From: Actinobacteria bacterium UBA2184
GTDB taxonomy: Bacteria; Actinomycetota; Coriobacteriia; Anaerosomatales; Anaerosomataceae
NCBI GenBank assembly: GCA_002328745.1
Contig: DCVQ01000009.1
Location: 64,351 to 128,350 of the forward strand
Reading direction: 5' to 3'
DNA length: 64,000 nt
Shown here: positions 24,063 to 33,700 of the stretch, piece after piece
Layout: every line of letters starts with the position of its first letter
Position numbering within the stretch: the first letter of the stretch is position 1
Notes under the pieces: model-generated
Seen by the model: only the letters and a program-made list of their open reading frames with translations
Databases searched by the model: none
What the model was told of the DNA's origin: nothing
Program-made: the position numbers and the translations under genes

Positions 24063-25754
24063 CTACAGGTTCTCGATGCCGTCGATGATCTTCTGCAGCA
24101 GCGCCTTGTCCACCATGTGGTCCCGCTTCAGGACGATCCCCTCGCCCTGCTCCGGCAGTGGCGCCACGGTGGTCTTTGGACGGCCGCGACCGCCGCTGCC
24201 GCCGCCCGTGAGCGCTGTCAACTCATCGCCGAGACCGGCCGACAGGCCGCCCGAGTCGAACTCGGCAAGAAAGGCGTCCGTGGAGATGTAGCCTGACGCC
24301 CCGGGCTCCTCCGCGCCGTAGTCGACGCCGGAGGAGATGACGCCCGTAGGCGCGACCGGCTCTCCACCGAGCGATGCCAGCAGCGAATCCAGATCGCTGT
24401 CGTCGACGAGTTCGGGCTCCTCGGCAGCGGGCATCTCGTCTGCCCACGCAGCGGACTCCTCGGTGGCCGGCGCTGCTGGAGCGAGTTCGAGCTCCGCCGC
24501 CGGGGCCTGCAGCTCGACGGGCAACTCCCCGAGGCCCAGGGACCGCAAATCGGTCTCGTAATCGCCGCTCGGGACGAAATCCACGGGCAGCCCGTAGGCC
24601 TCCGCCACGGGTGGCGCCGGGATCTCCGCGAGATCCGCTGCGGAGATCGCACCACCGTACCCGTAGTCCTCGCTCTCGGGCGCGGAGGTCGCCATCGGCA
24701 TGCCCGGCACCTCGTCGAATGGCGTGGCCGGCTCGTCGACGATGATAGGGGCGGATGGCGCCTGCTCATCACCGGCGGGGGCAAGCACGGCCGACATCAT
24801 CTGCTCGAACATCGCCAGGTCATCCGATGAGGGCGCTTCCGCACCCTCGGACAGGAACGCGGGCTCCTCGGCAGGGACGGAAACGCCGTGACGCGCAGCG
24901 GCCTCGGCCGCGAGGCGGGACTCGATGTCGAGCGCTTCGGCCTGCTGTGCCGCGTCACGAGCCTGGCGGGTCGCGTCGATCTCCGCCCGCTTGTCGTGGC
25001 GTCGGGCCAGTTCGGCCTTGAGGCGTTCGACCTCCTCGTCGGTGGGAACCTCAAGCAACCCGGCGGAGAACAGGCCGTAGATCACCCGTGCGACCTCGAA
25101 ATCGGTGTGCTTCGTCGCCACCGCCAGATCGCTGACGCTCTTGGTGCCATCCACGAGCAGAAGCAGGTTCCACTCGGCGGGCTTGAGCGAGATCTCGAAC
25201 GTCCCCTCACCGGGGGCGGTGGCCATCTTGAAGTACATCGACATCGAGGGGACCTTCTTCTTGATGCGGGTCCACTCCTCGAGACGCCGGCTTCCCTCCA
25301 TCACGATGTTCTCGACCGAGACCGACAGGCCGATGTCCTCGAGCTCGATGGCGGGAAGCTCCTCGAAGTCGAAATCGCCCTCTTCCCACCGCATGAGGTC
25401 GAAGATCGTGTCGAGGATCTGCTCCTGCACGAAGGTCTCGAGGACGTGCTGGGTGATGTAGCCCTCGTCCACGAGGATCTCCCCGAGCCGGCGGTCGCCG
25501 GCCGAGGGCGACGAGTGGATCTGCAGCGCCCGCTCGAGCGCGTTCGGTGTGATGCGCTGCGCCTGGACAAGGCGATCGCCGAGGAACTCGCGCCGCCAGT
25601 TGGACTGCGCGAAGAACACCTCACCCTCGCGGAACCAGATGGTCCCCTCGGAGTCGGGGCCCACGATGCGCAGAACCCCCGTCTTCTTGCTCAGCTGAAC
25701 GAGCGAGAAGACGTCAGGAAGACTGAAGTCCTTGAGGTTGCCGCGCAGTGCCAT
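24063..25754 (-). CDS. DUF4388-domain protein with long acidic linker
   Basis: The 563-residue protein begins with a DUF4388 (PATAN-like) domain: MALRGNLKDFSLPDVFSLVQ, TGVLRIVGPDSEGTIWFREG and GDRRLGEILVDEGYITQHVL over residues 1-150, with a further helical region to about 265. A charged coiled coil (about 245-300) and a long Ala/Pro/Glu-rich low-complexity region follow, ending in a short conserved-looking helix (KALLQKIIDGIENL). Proteins of this type occur with Ras-like GTPases and roadblock proteins and are thought to be scaffolds or effectors. No catalytic motif is seen. It sits between the roadblock gene and the GTPase gene in the same direction. Confidence 0.8.
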   Translation of the reverse strand: MALRGNLKDFSLPDVFSLVQLSKKTGVLRIVGPDSEGTIWFREGEVFFAQSNWRREFLGDRLVQAQRITPNALERALQIHSSPSAGDRRLGEILVDEGYITQHVLETFVQEQILDTIFDLMRWEEGDFDFEELPAIELEDIGLSVSVENIVMEGSRRLEEWTRIKKKVPSMSMYFKMATAPGEGTFEISLKPAEWNLLLLVDGTKSVSDLAVATKHTDFEVARVIYGLFSAGLLEVPTDEEVERLKAELARRHDKRAEIDATRQARDAAQQAEALDIESRLAAEAAARHGVSVPAEEPAFLSEGAEAPSSDDLAMFEQMMSAVLAPAGDEQAPSAPIIVDEPATPFDEVPGMPMATSAPESEDYGYGGAISAADLAEIPAPPVAEAYGLPVDFVPSGDYETDLRSLGLGELPVELQAPAAELELAPAAPATEESAAWADEMPAAEEPELVDDSDLDSLLASLGGEPVAPTGVISSGVDYGAEEPGASGYISTDAFLAEFDSGGLSAGLGDELTALTGGGSGGRGRPKTTVAPLPEQGEGIVLKRDHMVDKALLQKIIDGIENL

Positions 25755-25810
25755 GGATCCGGACCGTCACCTCTCGGTGGTTCGTAACGTACAGGTCGTT
25801 GCGGAGCGCG

Positions 25811-26407
25811 TCAGCGCAGGATCTGACCGATGCGGTCCGCGGTCGCCTTCATGTCGTACAGCACGAGGCCGAGCTTGGCGGCAGGATCCGCCATCGCCGT
25901 CAGCACCGCGCGATCGCCGGCCGCTATCAGAAGCACGTAGCCGTTGTCCCCCTCGATGAACACCTGCGAGAGGTGTCCCCGCCCGAGCTCAGCGGCCGCG
26001 CGCTCGCCGAGACCGAGGATCGCCGCCGACATCGCGCCGACCCTGTCGGCCTGCATACCTGGCGGCAATGCCGAGGCCATCGTGAAGCCGTCGAGGCTCA
26101 CGAGTGCTGCCGCCTGGATGTCGGCGTCGTTGGCCATCAGCTCGTCGAGCGCTTCCGCAAGCGCGTCTTCGCGCGAGACCGGCCGGGCCGTGGCGTGCGG
26201 TCGCGCGGATACGGCCGGCGCCGGAGCCACATACGCCCGCTGCTGCGCGGGCGCGGGAGCCGCCGGAGCTGGAGCGGGCCGGGGCGCGGGCTGCTGCCGC
26301 GGCGCGTTCACCGGCACGACAACCGGTGCGCCGAGCAGATCGTCGTCTTCGACGCCCTGGTCATCAGCATCGCTGATGAAGTAGTCGCCGATGCCCTTGT
26401 CCACCAT
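25811..26407 (-). CDS. Roadblock/LC7-domain protein (MglB-like)
   Basis: The 198-residue protein has an acidic N-terminus (residues 1-30), a Pro/Ala/Gln-rich linker (about 35-75) and a roadblock/LC7 domain (about 80-198) with ADIQAAALVSLDGFTMASAL, the helix MSAAILGLGERAAAELGRGH and GYVLLIAAGDRAVLTAMAD. Roadblock proteins bind Ras-like GTPases, and MglB is the activator of MglA. The adjacent GTPase (two genes downstream) is the likely partner. The start at 26407 has GAGAGGGGA upstream. Interaction and activator function are inferred from family and neighbours. Confidence 0.87.
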   Translation of the reverse strand: MVDKGIGDYFISDADDQGVEDDDLLGAPVVVPVNAPRQQPAPRPAPAPAAPAPAQQRAYVAPAPAVSARPHATARPVSREDALAEALDELMANDADIQAAALVSLDGFTMASALPPGMQADRVGAMSAAILGLGERAAAELGRGHLSQVFIEGDNGYVLLIAAGDRAVLTAMADPAAKLGLVLYDMKATADRIGQILR

Positions 26408-26549
26408 CGTCCCCTCTCTTCCGCCAGTGACACGCGTGCGACCGAAGCCGCCCGCACGGCATGCAGGAATAGCCCCGAGCCGGGGCGAGCACCCTCAGTG
26501 TCGCACGTCAGAACAGCCGAAACAACCGTGAAAGTGCAGGTCGCAAGCG
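26408..26549 (-). promoter_or_regulatory. Gap between pilB copy 2 and the roadblock gene, with GC hairpin
   Basis: This 142-base gap contains a perfect 6-bp stem with 3-base loop (GCCCCG-AGC-CGGGGC, 26472-26486), not followed by a U-run. No convincing -35/-10 pair was found. It may separate the roadblock-GTPase genes from the aroE-pilB transcript. Confidence 0.3.
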
Positions 26550-28219
<1,670 letters not shown>

Positions 28220-28223
<4 letters not shown>

Positions 28224-29131
28224 GGCGTCTCACCCGCTTCGGCGCCCTCGGCCTCGAGCGCGGCGAGAGCGGCCGCACGCATCACGTCACGCGGCGTTTC
28301 GTCCTGCGCGCGCTCGCCCCCCGCCCAGATGTCGATCGCGAGCGCACCCTGGCACACGAGCATGCCCAGGCCCGTCACTCCCCGGGCGCCGGCCGCCTGC
28401 GCGTCCTCGACGAACCGGGTGCTCGGACGGTGGTAGACCATGTCGTAGACCACCTGGCCGGATCTCAGCCACTCGGCCGGGATGGGACTCGGATCGCCTT
28501 CGCGCATCCCGACCGGCGTGGCGTTCACCACGATATCGGCGGACCTGACAGCCTCGGCCGCCCCATCGTCGAGCGCACAGGCGGCAACCTCCATGCCGCG
28601 CAACGCGTGCTCCACGCGGGCGAGGACCGTCTCTGCATGCAGGACGTTGCGATTCACGATGGTGAGGCGTGCGGCCTTCCCGAGGATGAAAGCGGTGGCC
28701 GCCGCGCCCGCGCCGCCGCCGGCCCCGATGATCGCCACCGAAGCGCCTGCGGGATCGCAGTCAAGATCGGCGGCGAGCGATTCGAGCAGCCCCCGGCCGT
28801 CCGTGTTGTAGCCGATCAGGCGGCCGTCGACGCAGTGCACGGTGTTCACCGCGCCCGCCATGCGCGCAAGCGTCGCCACCTCATCGCACAGGTCGAGCAT
28901 CGCCTGCTTGTGGGGCATCGTCACGTTGAAGCCGACGCAGGGGATTCGGCGGGCGGCATCGGTGATCGCGAGCAGCGCGCCGGTGTCAGGTGCCGGGAAC
29001 GGCAGGTACACCCAGTTGAGACCGAGCTCCTCGTAGGCCGCGTTGTGCATCGCGGGCGACAGCGACCGATCGATGGGCCAACCCACCAGACCGGCGATCC
29101 TCGTCCTGCCGTTGATGCCCAGACCGTCCAC
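28220..29131 (-). CDS. aroE: Shikimate dehydrogenase
   Basis: The 303-residue enzyme reduces 3-dehydroshikimate with NADPH, step four of the shikimate pathway. N-terminal substrate domain: AGLVGWPIDRSLSPAMHNAA and FNVTMPHKQAMLDLCDE with the catalytic Lys; GAVNTVHCVDGRLIGYNTDG follows. The nucleotide-binding loop is IIGAGGGAGAAA with NRN at the NADP-selecting position. The start is a GTG at 29131 preceded by a G-rich stretch. It is coupled to the second pilB gene by a 4-base overlap although the two have unrelated functions. The other aro genes are at 6.8-10.0 kb on the far side of the pilus locus. Confidence 0.93.
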
Positions 29132-29149
29132 CCCCCGCCGCAGACACGT

Positions 29150-29635
29150 TTACTCGGGCGTTCTCCCTGCCATTATGCACCGCTCAAGGCGCCTGAGCAC
29201 ACGCGTGTGCGGCAGATCCGAGGCCGACAGCGGCTCCACCAGCACGGTGGTCGCGCCCACGAGATTGCCACCGAGCACGTCGGTGAAGATCTGGTCGCCG
29301 ACCACCGCGCATGCGCGCAGGCGGAGACCCAGTTCGCGCGCCGCGCGCCAGAACCCGAACGGCAGCGGCTTCATGGCCTTGGCCACCACCTCGAATCCGA
29401 GAGCGGCGGCGCGCGCATGGATCGTGTCGTGCCAGTTGTTCGAGACGAATCGCACCTTGAACCCGGCATCCGGAAGCCCGGCGAGCCACGAACGGATCTC
29501 AGGCACGATCGTCGTGGAATGATGGGGCGAGACCGTGTTGTCCATGTCCAGCAGCAGCGCTTCGATACCCGAGCGGCGCAACGCGTCGAGGTCGATGGCG
29601 CGTACGTCGGTCACGTAGCGGTCGGGACGGAACAG
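29150..29635 (-). CDS. YqeG family HAD-IIIA phosphatase
   Basis: A HAD-superfamily phosphatase of the YqeG group: motif I LLLDMDNTVSPH, motif II VRFVSNNWHD, and the later KPLPFGFWRAARELG and AVVGDQIFTDVLGGNLVGAT. The only canonical start is GTG at 29614, but this lacks a ribosome site and trims the family N-terminus. Upstream in frame, CTG at 29635 is preceded by GGGGGAG at good spacing and adds LFRPDRY, which matches the usual FxPDxYV opening of the family; I therefore extend to the CTG. Substrate is unknown. It lies just upstream of aroE, an arrangement seen in many Gram-positive bacteria. Confidence 0.85.
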   Translation of the reverse strand: MFRPDRYVTDVRAIDLDALRRSGIEALLLDMDNTVSPHHSTTIVPEIRSWLAGLPDAGFKVRFVSNNWHDTIHARAAALGFEVVAKAMKPLPFGFWRAARELGLRLRACAVVGDQIFTDVLGGNLVGATTVLVEPLSASDLPHTRVLRRLERCIMAGRTPE

Positions 29636-29647
29636 GACGTCTCCCCC

Positions 29648-30334
29648 TTAGTGGTCCGGATGACCGTCGTGGTCATGATCGTGCTCGACGTCCTCAAGCT
29701 CGTCGGCGTACTCCCGGTCCAGCCACTCCAGCTCCGCCTGGACGAAGGCATCGAGGTCCTCCCGGCCCCCGGCACGGAAGATCGCGCCGAGGATCGGATA
29801 GGCGTTGTGCTGCTCCATGCGGTCGGTCCACCAGATGCCCTCTTCGAGGGCCGACTCGGCCATCTCGACCGCGCCAGGCAGATCGTTCCCGTGGAGCATC
29901 AGCAGCTGTGCGAGGTTCATCCGGAGCAGTCCGCTGCCGGGATTCGCCTCGACGCCTCTGCGTGCCAGGGCGATCCCCTCATCCACCACGTCGTTCTCGG
30001 CCAGGATCCAGGCACCGACGTAGTAGGGCTCGATGAGCTCGGGATCGAACCACTCGACGAGCGCGACCGTCGACAGAACGTACAGCTGGTCCTCGAGAAC
30101 GACATCATCGTAGTAGTTGTGCAGCAGCGGCTCCATGCGCGCCCAGAGCAGGTCACCGGCGTAGCGTCGCAGGCCCGACGCGTACGACAGCGTCGCCTGA
30201 CCTACCGCGCGGCCCGTCTCCTCTCCCGTGGCCCCGGGAACGAGCGAATCGGCGACGGCCTGTCCGCCGAGCGCCAGAGCCAGGCAGCCCGCGATCGCGA
30301 CGGCGACGATCGTCCTGCGCGACCTGCCGCCCAT
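29648..30334 (-). CDS. Secreted or anchored tetratricopeptide-like protein with His/Asp-rich tail
   Basis: The 228-residue protein starts at an ATG that overlaps the upstream permease stop (TGATG). Residues 1-28 form a basic-hydrophobic signal or anchor (RRTIVAVAIAGCLALALGG). The remainder is helical with TPR-like pairs (EGIALARRGVEANPGSGLLR, LPGAVEMAESALEEG). The last dozen residues are rich in His and Asp (EHDHDHDGHPDH), a likely metal-binding tail. I do not recognise a named family. Its coupling to an ABC-2 permease and ATPase suggests that it works with that exporter, perhaps outside the membrane. A longer open frame beginning at 30676 was rejected. Confidence 0.75.
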   Translation of the reverse strand: MGGRSRRTIVAVAIAGCLALALGGQAVADSLVPGATGEETGRAVGQATLSYASGLRRYAGDLLWARMEPLLHNYYDDVVLEDQLYVLSTVALVEWFDPELIEPYYVGAWILAENDVVDEGIALARRGVEANPGSGLLRMNLAQLLMLHGNDLPGAVEMAESALEEGIWWTDRMEQHNAYPILGAIFRAGGREDLDAFVQAELEWLDREYADELEDVEHDHDHDGHPDH

Positions 30335-31071
30335 CACAGGTCTCGCTGCGAGAACAGCACGACGCCGATGACGAGCGCGAGACCCGTGAGCCCCACGAAG
30401 ACCGCGAGCATGCCCGCGACGTAGGTGGCGGGAACGCCGCTGCCGTGGGCCACCGGATTCACGATGTTGAAAGCGTCGAGCGACGGGTAGAGGGGCTTGA
30501 GCGCGAGCGCCCCTTCGCCTCCCACGAGCGTGCTGCGCGCGTGCCCGGCGAACAGCAGGGCGAGACTCGCGGTCACCACGACCACCGGCCCGGTGACGGT
30601 CGACACGGCCACGGCGATCGCGGCGACCACGCCCATCTCGAGCGCGATCGAGAGGGCGCCCTGCCACAGACGCCACATGGCGTCCTGGTAGGTGATGAGC
30701 GCGACGATCTGCTCGATGGCCGTGAAGGCAGCAACAGAGCCGGCGATCACACCGAACATCCCGACCCAGGTGCCGATGAGATACTCTGCGCGGCCGACGC
30801 CTTTGGAGAGCACGTTGTAGACGGTCCGACGCTCTACCTCACCGGGAACGCGATTCGCCGCCAGCGAGAGCGCCACGACGAGCGCCGTGATGTAGGACAG
30901 CGCCAGCGCGACCTCCCGGAAGACGGCCGCCTGCACGCCCACGCCGTAATCGGGCAGCGAAGGGATCGCGAGCGCCAGCAGCCCCGCGAAGAACACGATG
31001 ACGTAGACGACCTTGCGCCTGAGGCTGTCGGCGATCACGCCCAGCGCTATCGATCCGACACGCGCGATCAT
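30334..31071 (-). CDS. ABC-2 type transporter permease
   Basis: A 245-residue polytopic membrane protein with about six hydrophobic segments, typical of ABC-2 permeases of the NosY/YhaP kind (RVGSIALGVIADSLRRKVVY at the N-terminus; MFGVIAGSVAAFTAIEQIVA later). The Arg/Glu-containing loop VPGEVERRTVYNVLSKGVGR is typical of this group. It overlaps the ATPase gene by 4 bases upstream and the TPR-like gene downstream, so the three probably form one exporter operon. Substrate is unknown. Confidence 0.85.
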   Translation of the reverse strand: MIARVGSIALGVIADSLRRKVVYVIVFFAGLLALAIPSLPDYGVGVQAAVFREVALALSYITALVVALSLAANRVPGEVERRTVYNVLSKGVGRAEYLIGTWVGMFGVIAGSVAAFTAIEQIVALITYQDAMWRLWQGALSIALEMGVVAAIAVAVSTVTGPVVVVTASLALLFAGHARSTLVGGEGALALKPLYPSLDAFNIVNPVAHGSGVPATYVAGMLAVFVGLTGLALVIGVVLFSQRDL

Positions 31072-32027
31072 GACCGCGTCACCTCCCGGGCGGAATCCGC
31101 CAGCAGCCTGGCGAAGTAGTCCTCCAGCGAGTCACGCATCGGCGTGACCGATACCAGCGTGGCGTGGGCGTCATCGATGGCGTCCACGACGGCGCGGACC
31201 GCAGCGTCGGCGACCGAGAAGACCCACACTCCCCCGCTCACGGCCACCTGGTCCGCGTGACGGGCAACCTCCCGGGGCAGCCCCGCCGAGAAGCCGCGGA
31301 CCTTGAGCGACGCCCGCCCGGACACATTCAGCAGGTCGTCGATGTCGCCCTCTGCGGCGACGATGCCACGATTAAGGATCGTCACGCGATCGCAAACGGC
31401 CTCGACCTCGGAGAGCTGGTGCGAGGACAGCAGCACCGTGACACCCGCATCGCGGAGCGACAGCATCAGATTGCGGATATCGCGCTGGCCCACCGGATCG
31501 AGACCCGACGCGGGCTCGTCGAGGATGACCACGGCAGGCTCGTTGATGAGCGCCTGCGCTATGCCGAGCCGCTGGAGCATGCCTCGCGAGAAGGTGTCGA
31601 GGGTCGCCCGCTCGCGACCGGCTAGCCCCACCCGCTCGAGAAGGCCGGAGATGCGCGTGCCGATGGCGTCGGTCTCGACGTCGGCCAGGCGCGCGTACAG
31701 CCGAAGGGCGCCAGCGGCGGTCAGATGCTGCGGGAAATACGGCTGTTCGGGCATGAAGCCCAGGCCACGACGTCCGGCCGGCCGCGTCGAGTCCTGGCCG
31801 TGTATGCGGAAGGTCCCGCCGCTCGGCCACACGAGACCCAGCAGCATCTTGAGCGTGGTGGTCTTCCCCGCGCCGTTGGGACCGAGCATGCCGTGGATGG
31901 TGCCGGGCTCCACCGAGAACGACACGTCCCTGACGGCAGCCTGGGTGCGACCGAGGAGCGCGTGCCGGTACACCTTCTCGGCACGCTCCACCGTCACGGC
32001 AGGAGACTCATGCACTTCCATTCGCAT
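31068..32027 (-). CDS. ABC transporter ATP-binding protein
   Basis: The 319-residue ATPase has Walker A GPNGAGKTTTLKMLLGL, Q-loop region, signature FSRGMLQRLGIAQALINEP (Ser-Arg-Gly-Met in place of the common Ser-Gly-Gly-Gln), Walker B AVVILDEPASGLDP and the switch His in SSHQLSEVE. It would energise the ABC-2 permease encoded next. A C-terminal domain of about 90 residues follows the nucleotide-binding domain, as in drug or polymer exporters. GGGAAG lies just before the ATG at 32027. It follows mltG by 3 bases. Confidence 0.92.
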   Translation of the reverse strand: MRMEVHESPAVTVERAEKVYRHALLGRTQAAVRDVSFSVEPGTIHGMLGPNGAGKTTTLKMLLGLVWPSGGTFRIHGQDSTRPAGRRGLGFMPEQPYFPQHLTAAGALRLYARLADVETDAIGTRISGLLERVGLAGRERATLDTFSRGMLQRLGIAQALINEPAVVILDEPASGLDPVGQRDIRNLMLSLRDAGVTVLLSSHQLSEVEAVCDRVTILNRGIVAAEGDIDDLLNVSGRASLKVRGFSAGLPREVARHADQVAVSGGVWVFSVADAAVRAVVDAIDDAHATLVSVTPMRDSLEDYFARLLADSAREVTRS

Positions 32028-32030
32028 TCA

Positions 32031-33266
32031 CTACTTCCCGCTCTTGTACCGCGCCTTTGCTGCCAGGAACTCGTCGTAGGTCTCGCAGAAGGTATGGGTG
32101 TTGCCGTTCACGCTGGTGAGGACGTAGTAGAGGTAGTTCGTGTCAGCTGGCTTTGCCGCCGCCTGCAGGGACGCGAGTCCCGGGCTGGCGATGGGGCCGG
32201 GCGGCAGACCGGGGTTCTTGTACGTGTTGTACGGGCTGGCGATCTCCAGATCGCTATTGAGCAGGTTGTCCTTGCTCTCACGGATCACGTACTCGATGGT
32301 CGCGTCGATCTGGAGGAGCATCCCGATATCGAGCCGGTTGTAGATCACCGACGAGACGAGCGGACGCTCCTCGTCGACGGCGGCCTCCCGCTCGATCATC
32401 GACGCGAGCGTCACGACCTGATCAAGCGTGAGTCCGCGGGCATAGGCCGCAGCGAGATCGACCTGCGCGAGCTCGGTGTCGAACTGATCGAGCATGAGCT
32501 CGATCACGTCGGTGGCGGTCGAGCCCTCGACGACACGGTATGTCTTCGGGAACAGGTAGCCTTCGCACGAGTTGTTGTAGGCCTCGGCGAGGTACGGATG
32601 CTTCGCCACGAACAGCGAGGCATCGTTTGCGAGGGCCTCGAACTCGGCCGCCGGTATCCCCACCTTCTCCTCGATGCGGACGGCGACCTGGTCGACGCGC
32701 AGACCCTCCGGGATGGTGACCGTGACGTACGCGATGGGCGGACCTGCGAGCAGCTTCTCGACCACGAGCTCGTACGGCATGCGGGTGGAGAGATCGTAGA
32801 TGCCCGGTCGCAGCTTGCCGTCGATGCCGTCGATGCGGGCGCGTAGCCGGAACATCGATGCGTTCTCGACCACGCCCGCGGCGGCAAGGACCTCGGCGAT
32901 CTTCGCGGTGCCCGAACCCTCGGGGATCTCCACCTGCACGGGGACGCCCGCCGCGATGTCCACCTCGGGCACGAGCAGAAGCTGCCACGCCGCGTACACC
33001 GGGACGGCGACGACCAGGATGACGAGGATAAGCGAGACGACCGCAACGAGCGTCCGACGGCGCGAACGTGAGTCCGTAGCCTTCACACCGCGCTGCGATG
33101 AGCGGTCGCGGCGGCGTGTGCGCTCGGGCGCGGCCTGCGTCCTGGCGGCTCGCGCGGACCGCGTGCTCTCCTTCGAGGACGTCTGGCGCGAGCGCGAACG
33201 AGCGCTACTGCGCGACGGCTCCGCCTTCCGGGGACGCGGCCGGGGCCGGGGCGTCTCGTCGCTCAT
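32031..33266 (-). CDS. mltG: Endolytic murein transglycosylase MltG
   Basis: The 411-residue protein has an unusually long basic, Arg/Ser/Pro-rich cytoplasmic N-terminus (residues 1-72), one membrane helix (about 73-95) and a YceG/MltG extracellular domain with VQVEIPEGSGTAKIAEVL, LRPGIYDLSTRMPYELV, the catalytic Glu in TLASMIEREAAVDEERPLVS and the AssGly-rich end PYNTYKNPGLPPGPIASPG. MltG cuts nascent peptidoglycan strands and sets glycan length. The ATG at 33266 overlaps the ruvX stop as ATGA; the ruvX-mltG pairing is common in Gram-positive bacteria. A longer frame running into alaS was rejected. Confidence 0.92.
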   Translation of the reverse strand: MSDETPRPRPRPRKAEPSRSSARSRSRQTSSKESTRSARAARTQAAPERTRRRDRSSQRGVKATDSRSRRRTLVAVVSLILVILVVAVPVYAAWQLLLVPEVDIAAGVPVQVEIPEGSGTAKIAEVLAAAGVVENASMFRLRARIDGIDGKLRPGIYDLSTRMPYELVVEKLLAGPPIAYVTVTIPEGLRVDQVAVRIEEKVGIPAAEFEALANDASLFVAKHPYLAEAYNNSCEGYLFPKTYRVVEGSTATDVIELMLDQFDTELAQVDLAAAYARGLTLDQVVTLASMIEREAAVDEERPLVSSVIYNRLDIGMLLQIDATIEYVIRESKDNLLNSDLEIASPYNTYKNPGLPPGPIASPGLASLQAAAKPADTNYLYYVLTSVNGNTHTFCETYDEFLAAKARYKSGK

Positions 33267-33697
33267 CGCGCGCCCTCCCTCGCTGCCGTCCTCCGTGAGT
33301 CGAGCCATCCCTGCAGCACGATGGCCGCCGCGACCTTGTCGAGCGAGCCTCGTTGTTCTTTCTCGCTCATGCCCGCCACGTGCATCGCCCGTCGCGCCTC
33401 GGTGCTCGAGAGCCGCTCGTCCTGATACTCGACGGGTAGCCCGACCGCCTGGGCGAGGCGCTCGGCCTCGGCCCGAACATCCTCGGCCTGGGGTCCTTCT
33501 GAGCCGCCCATGGTGAGCGGAAGCCCGATGACGAGCACTTCCGCCTCGTAGTCCTCCACGAGACGCACGAGATCGCGCACGTCCCCGGCGAGACGGCGGG
33601 CGTCGAGCACCGTCACCGGCGAGGCCATGATGCCTGCCGGATCGGAGACGGCCACGCCGACCCGCGTGGCTCCGATGTCGAGTCCGAGCGCGCGCAC
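33263..33697 (-). CDS. ruvX: Holliday junction resolvase-like protein RuvX/YqgF
   Basis: A 144-residue RNase H-fold protein of the YqgF family: MRALGLDIGATRVGVAVSDP with the first catalytic Asp, VLVIGLPLTMGGSEGPQAED, and the C-terminal YQDERLSSTEARRAM and LDKVAAAIVLQGWLD with the remaining acidic residues. YqgF acts in 16S rRNA maturation and has been called a putative resolvase. It lies 3 bases after alaS and overlaps mltG, the conserved alaS-ruvX-mltG order. Confidence 0.93.
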   Translation of the reverse strand: MRALGLDIGATRVGVAVSDPAGIMASPVTVLDARRLAGDVRDLVRLVEDYEAEVLVIGLPLTMGGSEGPQAEDVRAEAERLAQAVGLPVEYQDERLSSTEARRAMHVAGMSEKEQRGSLDKVAAAIVLQGWLDSRRTAAREGAR

Positions 33698-33700
33698 CGC

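Noticed and set aside
29648..30676. A 342-residue version of the TPR-like protein beginning at 30676
   Set aside because: The extra N-terminal residues are antisense-like Arg-rich sequence inside the permease gene; the ATG at 30334 overlaps the permease stop and begins a proper signal segment.
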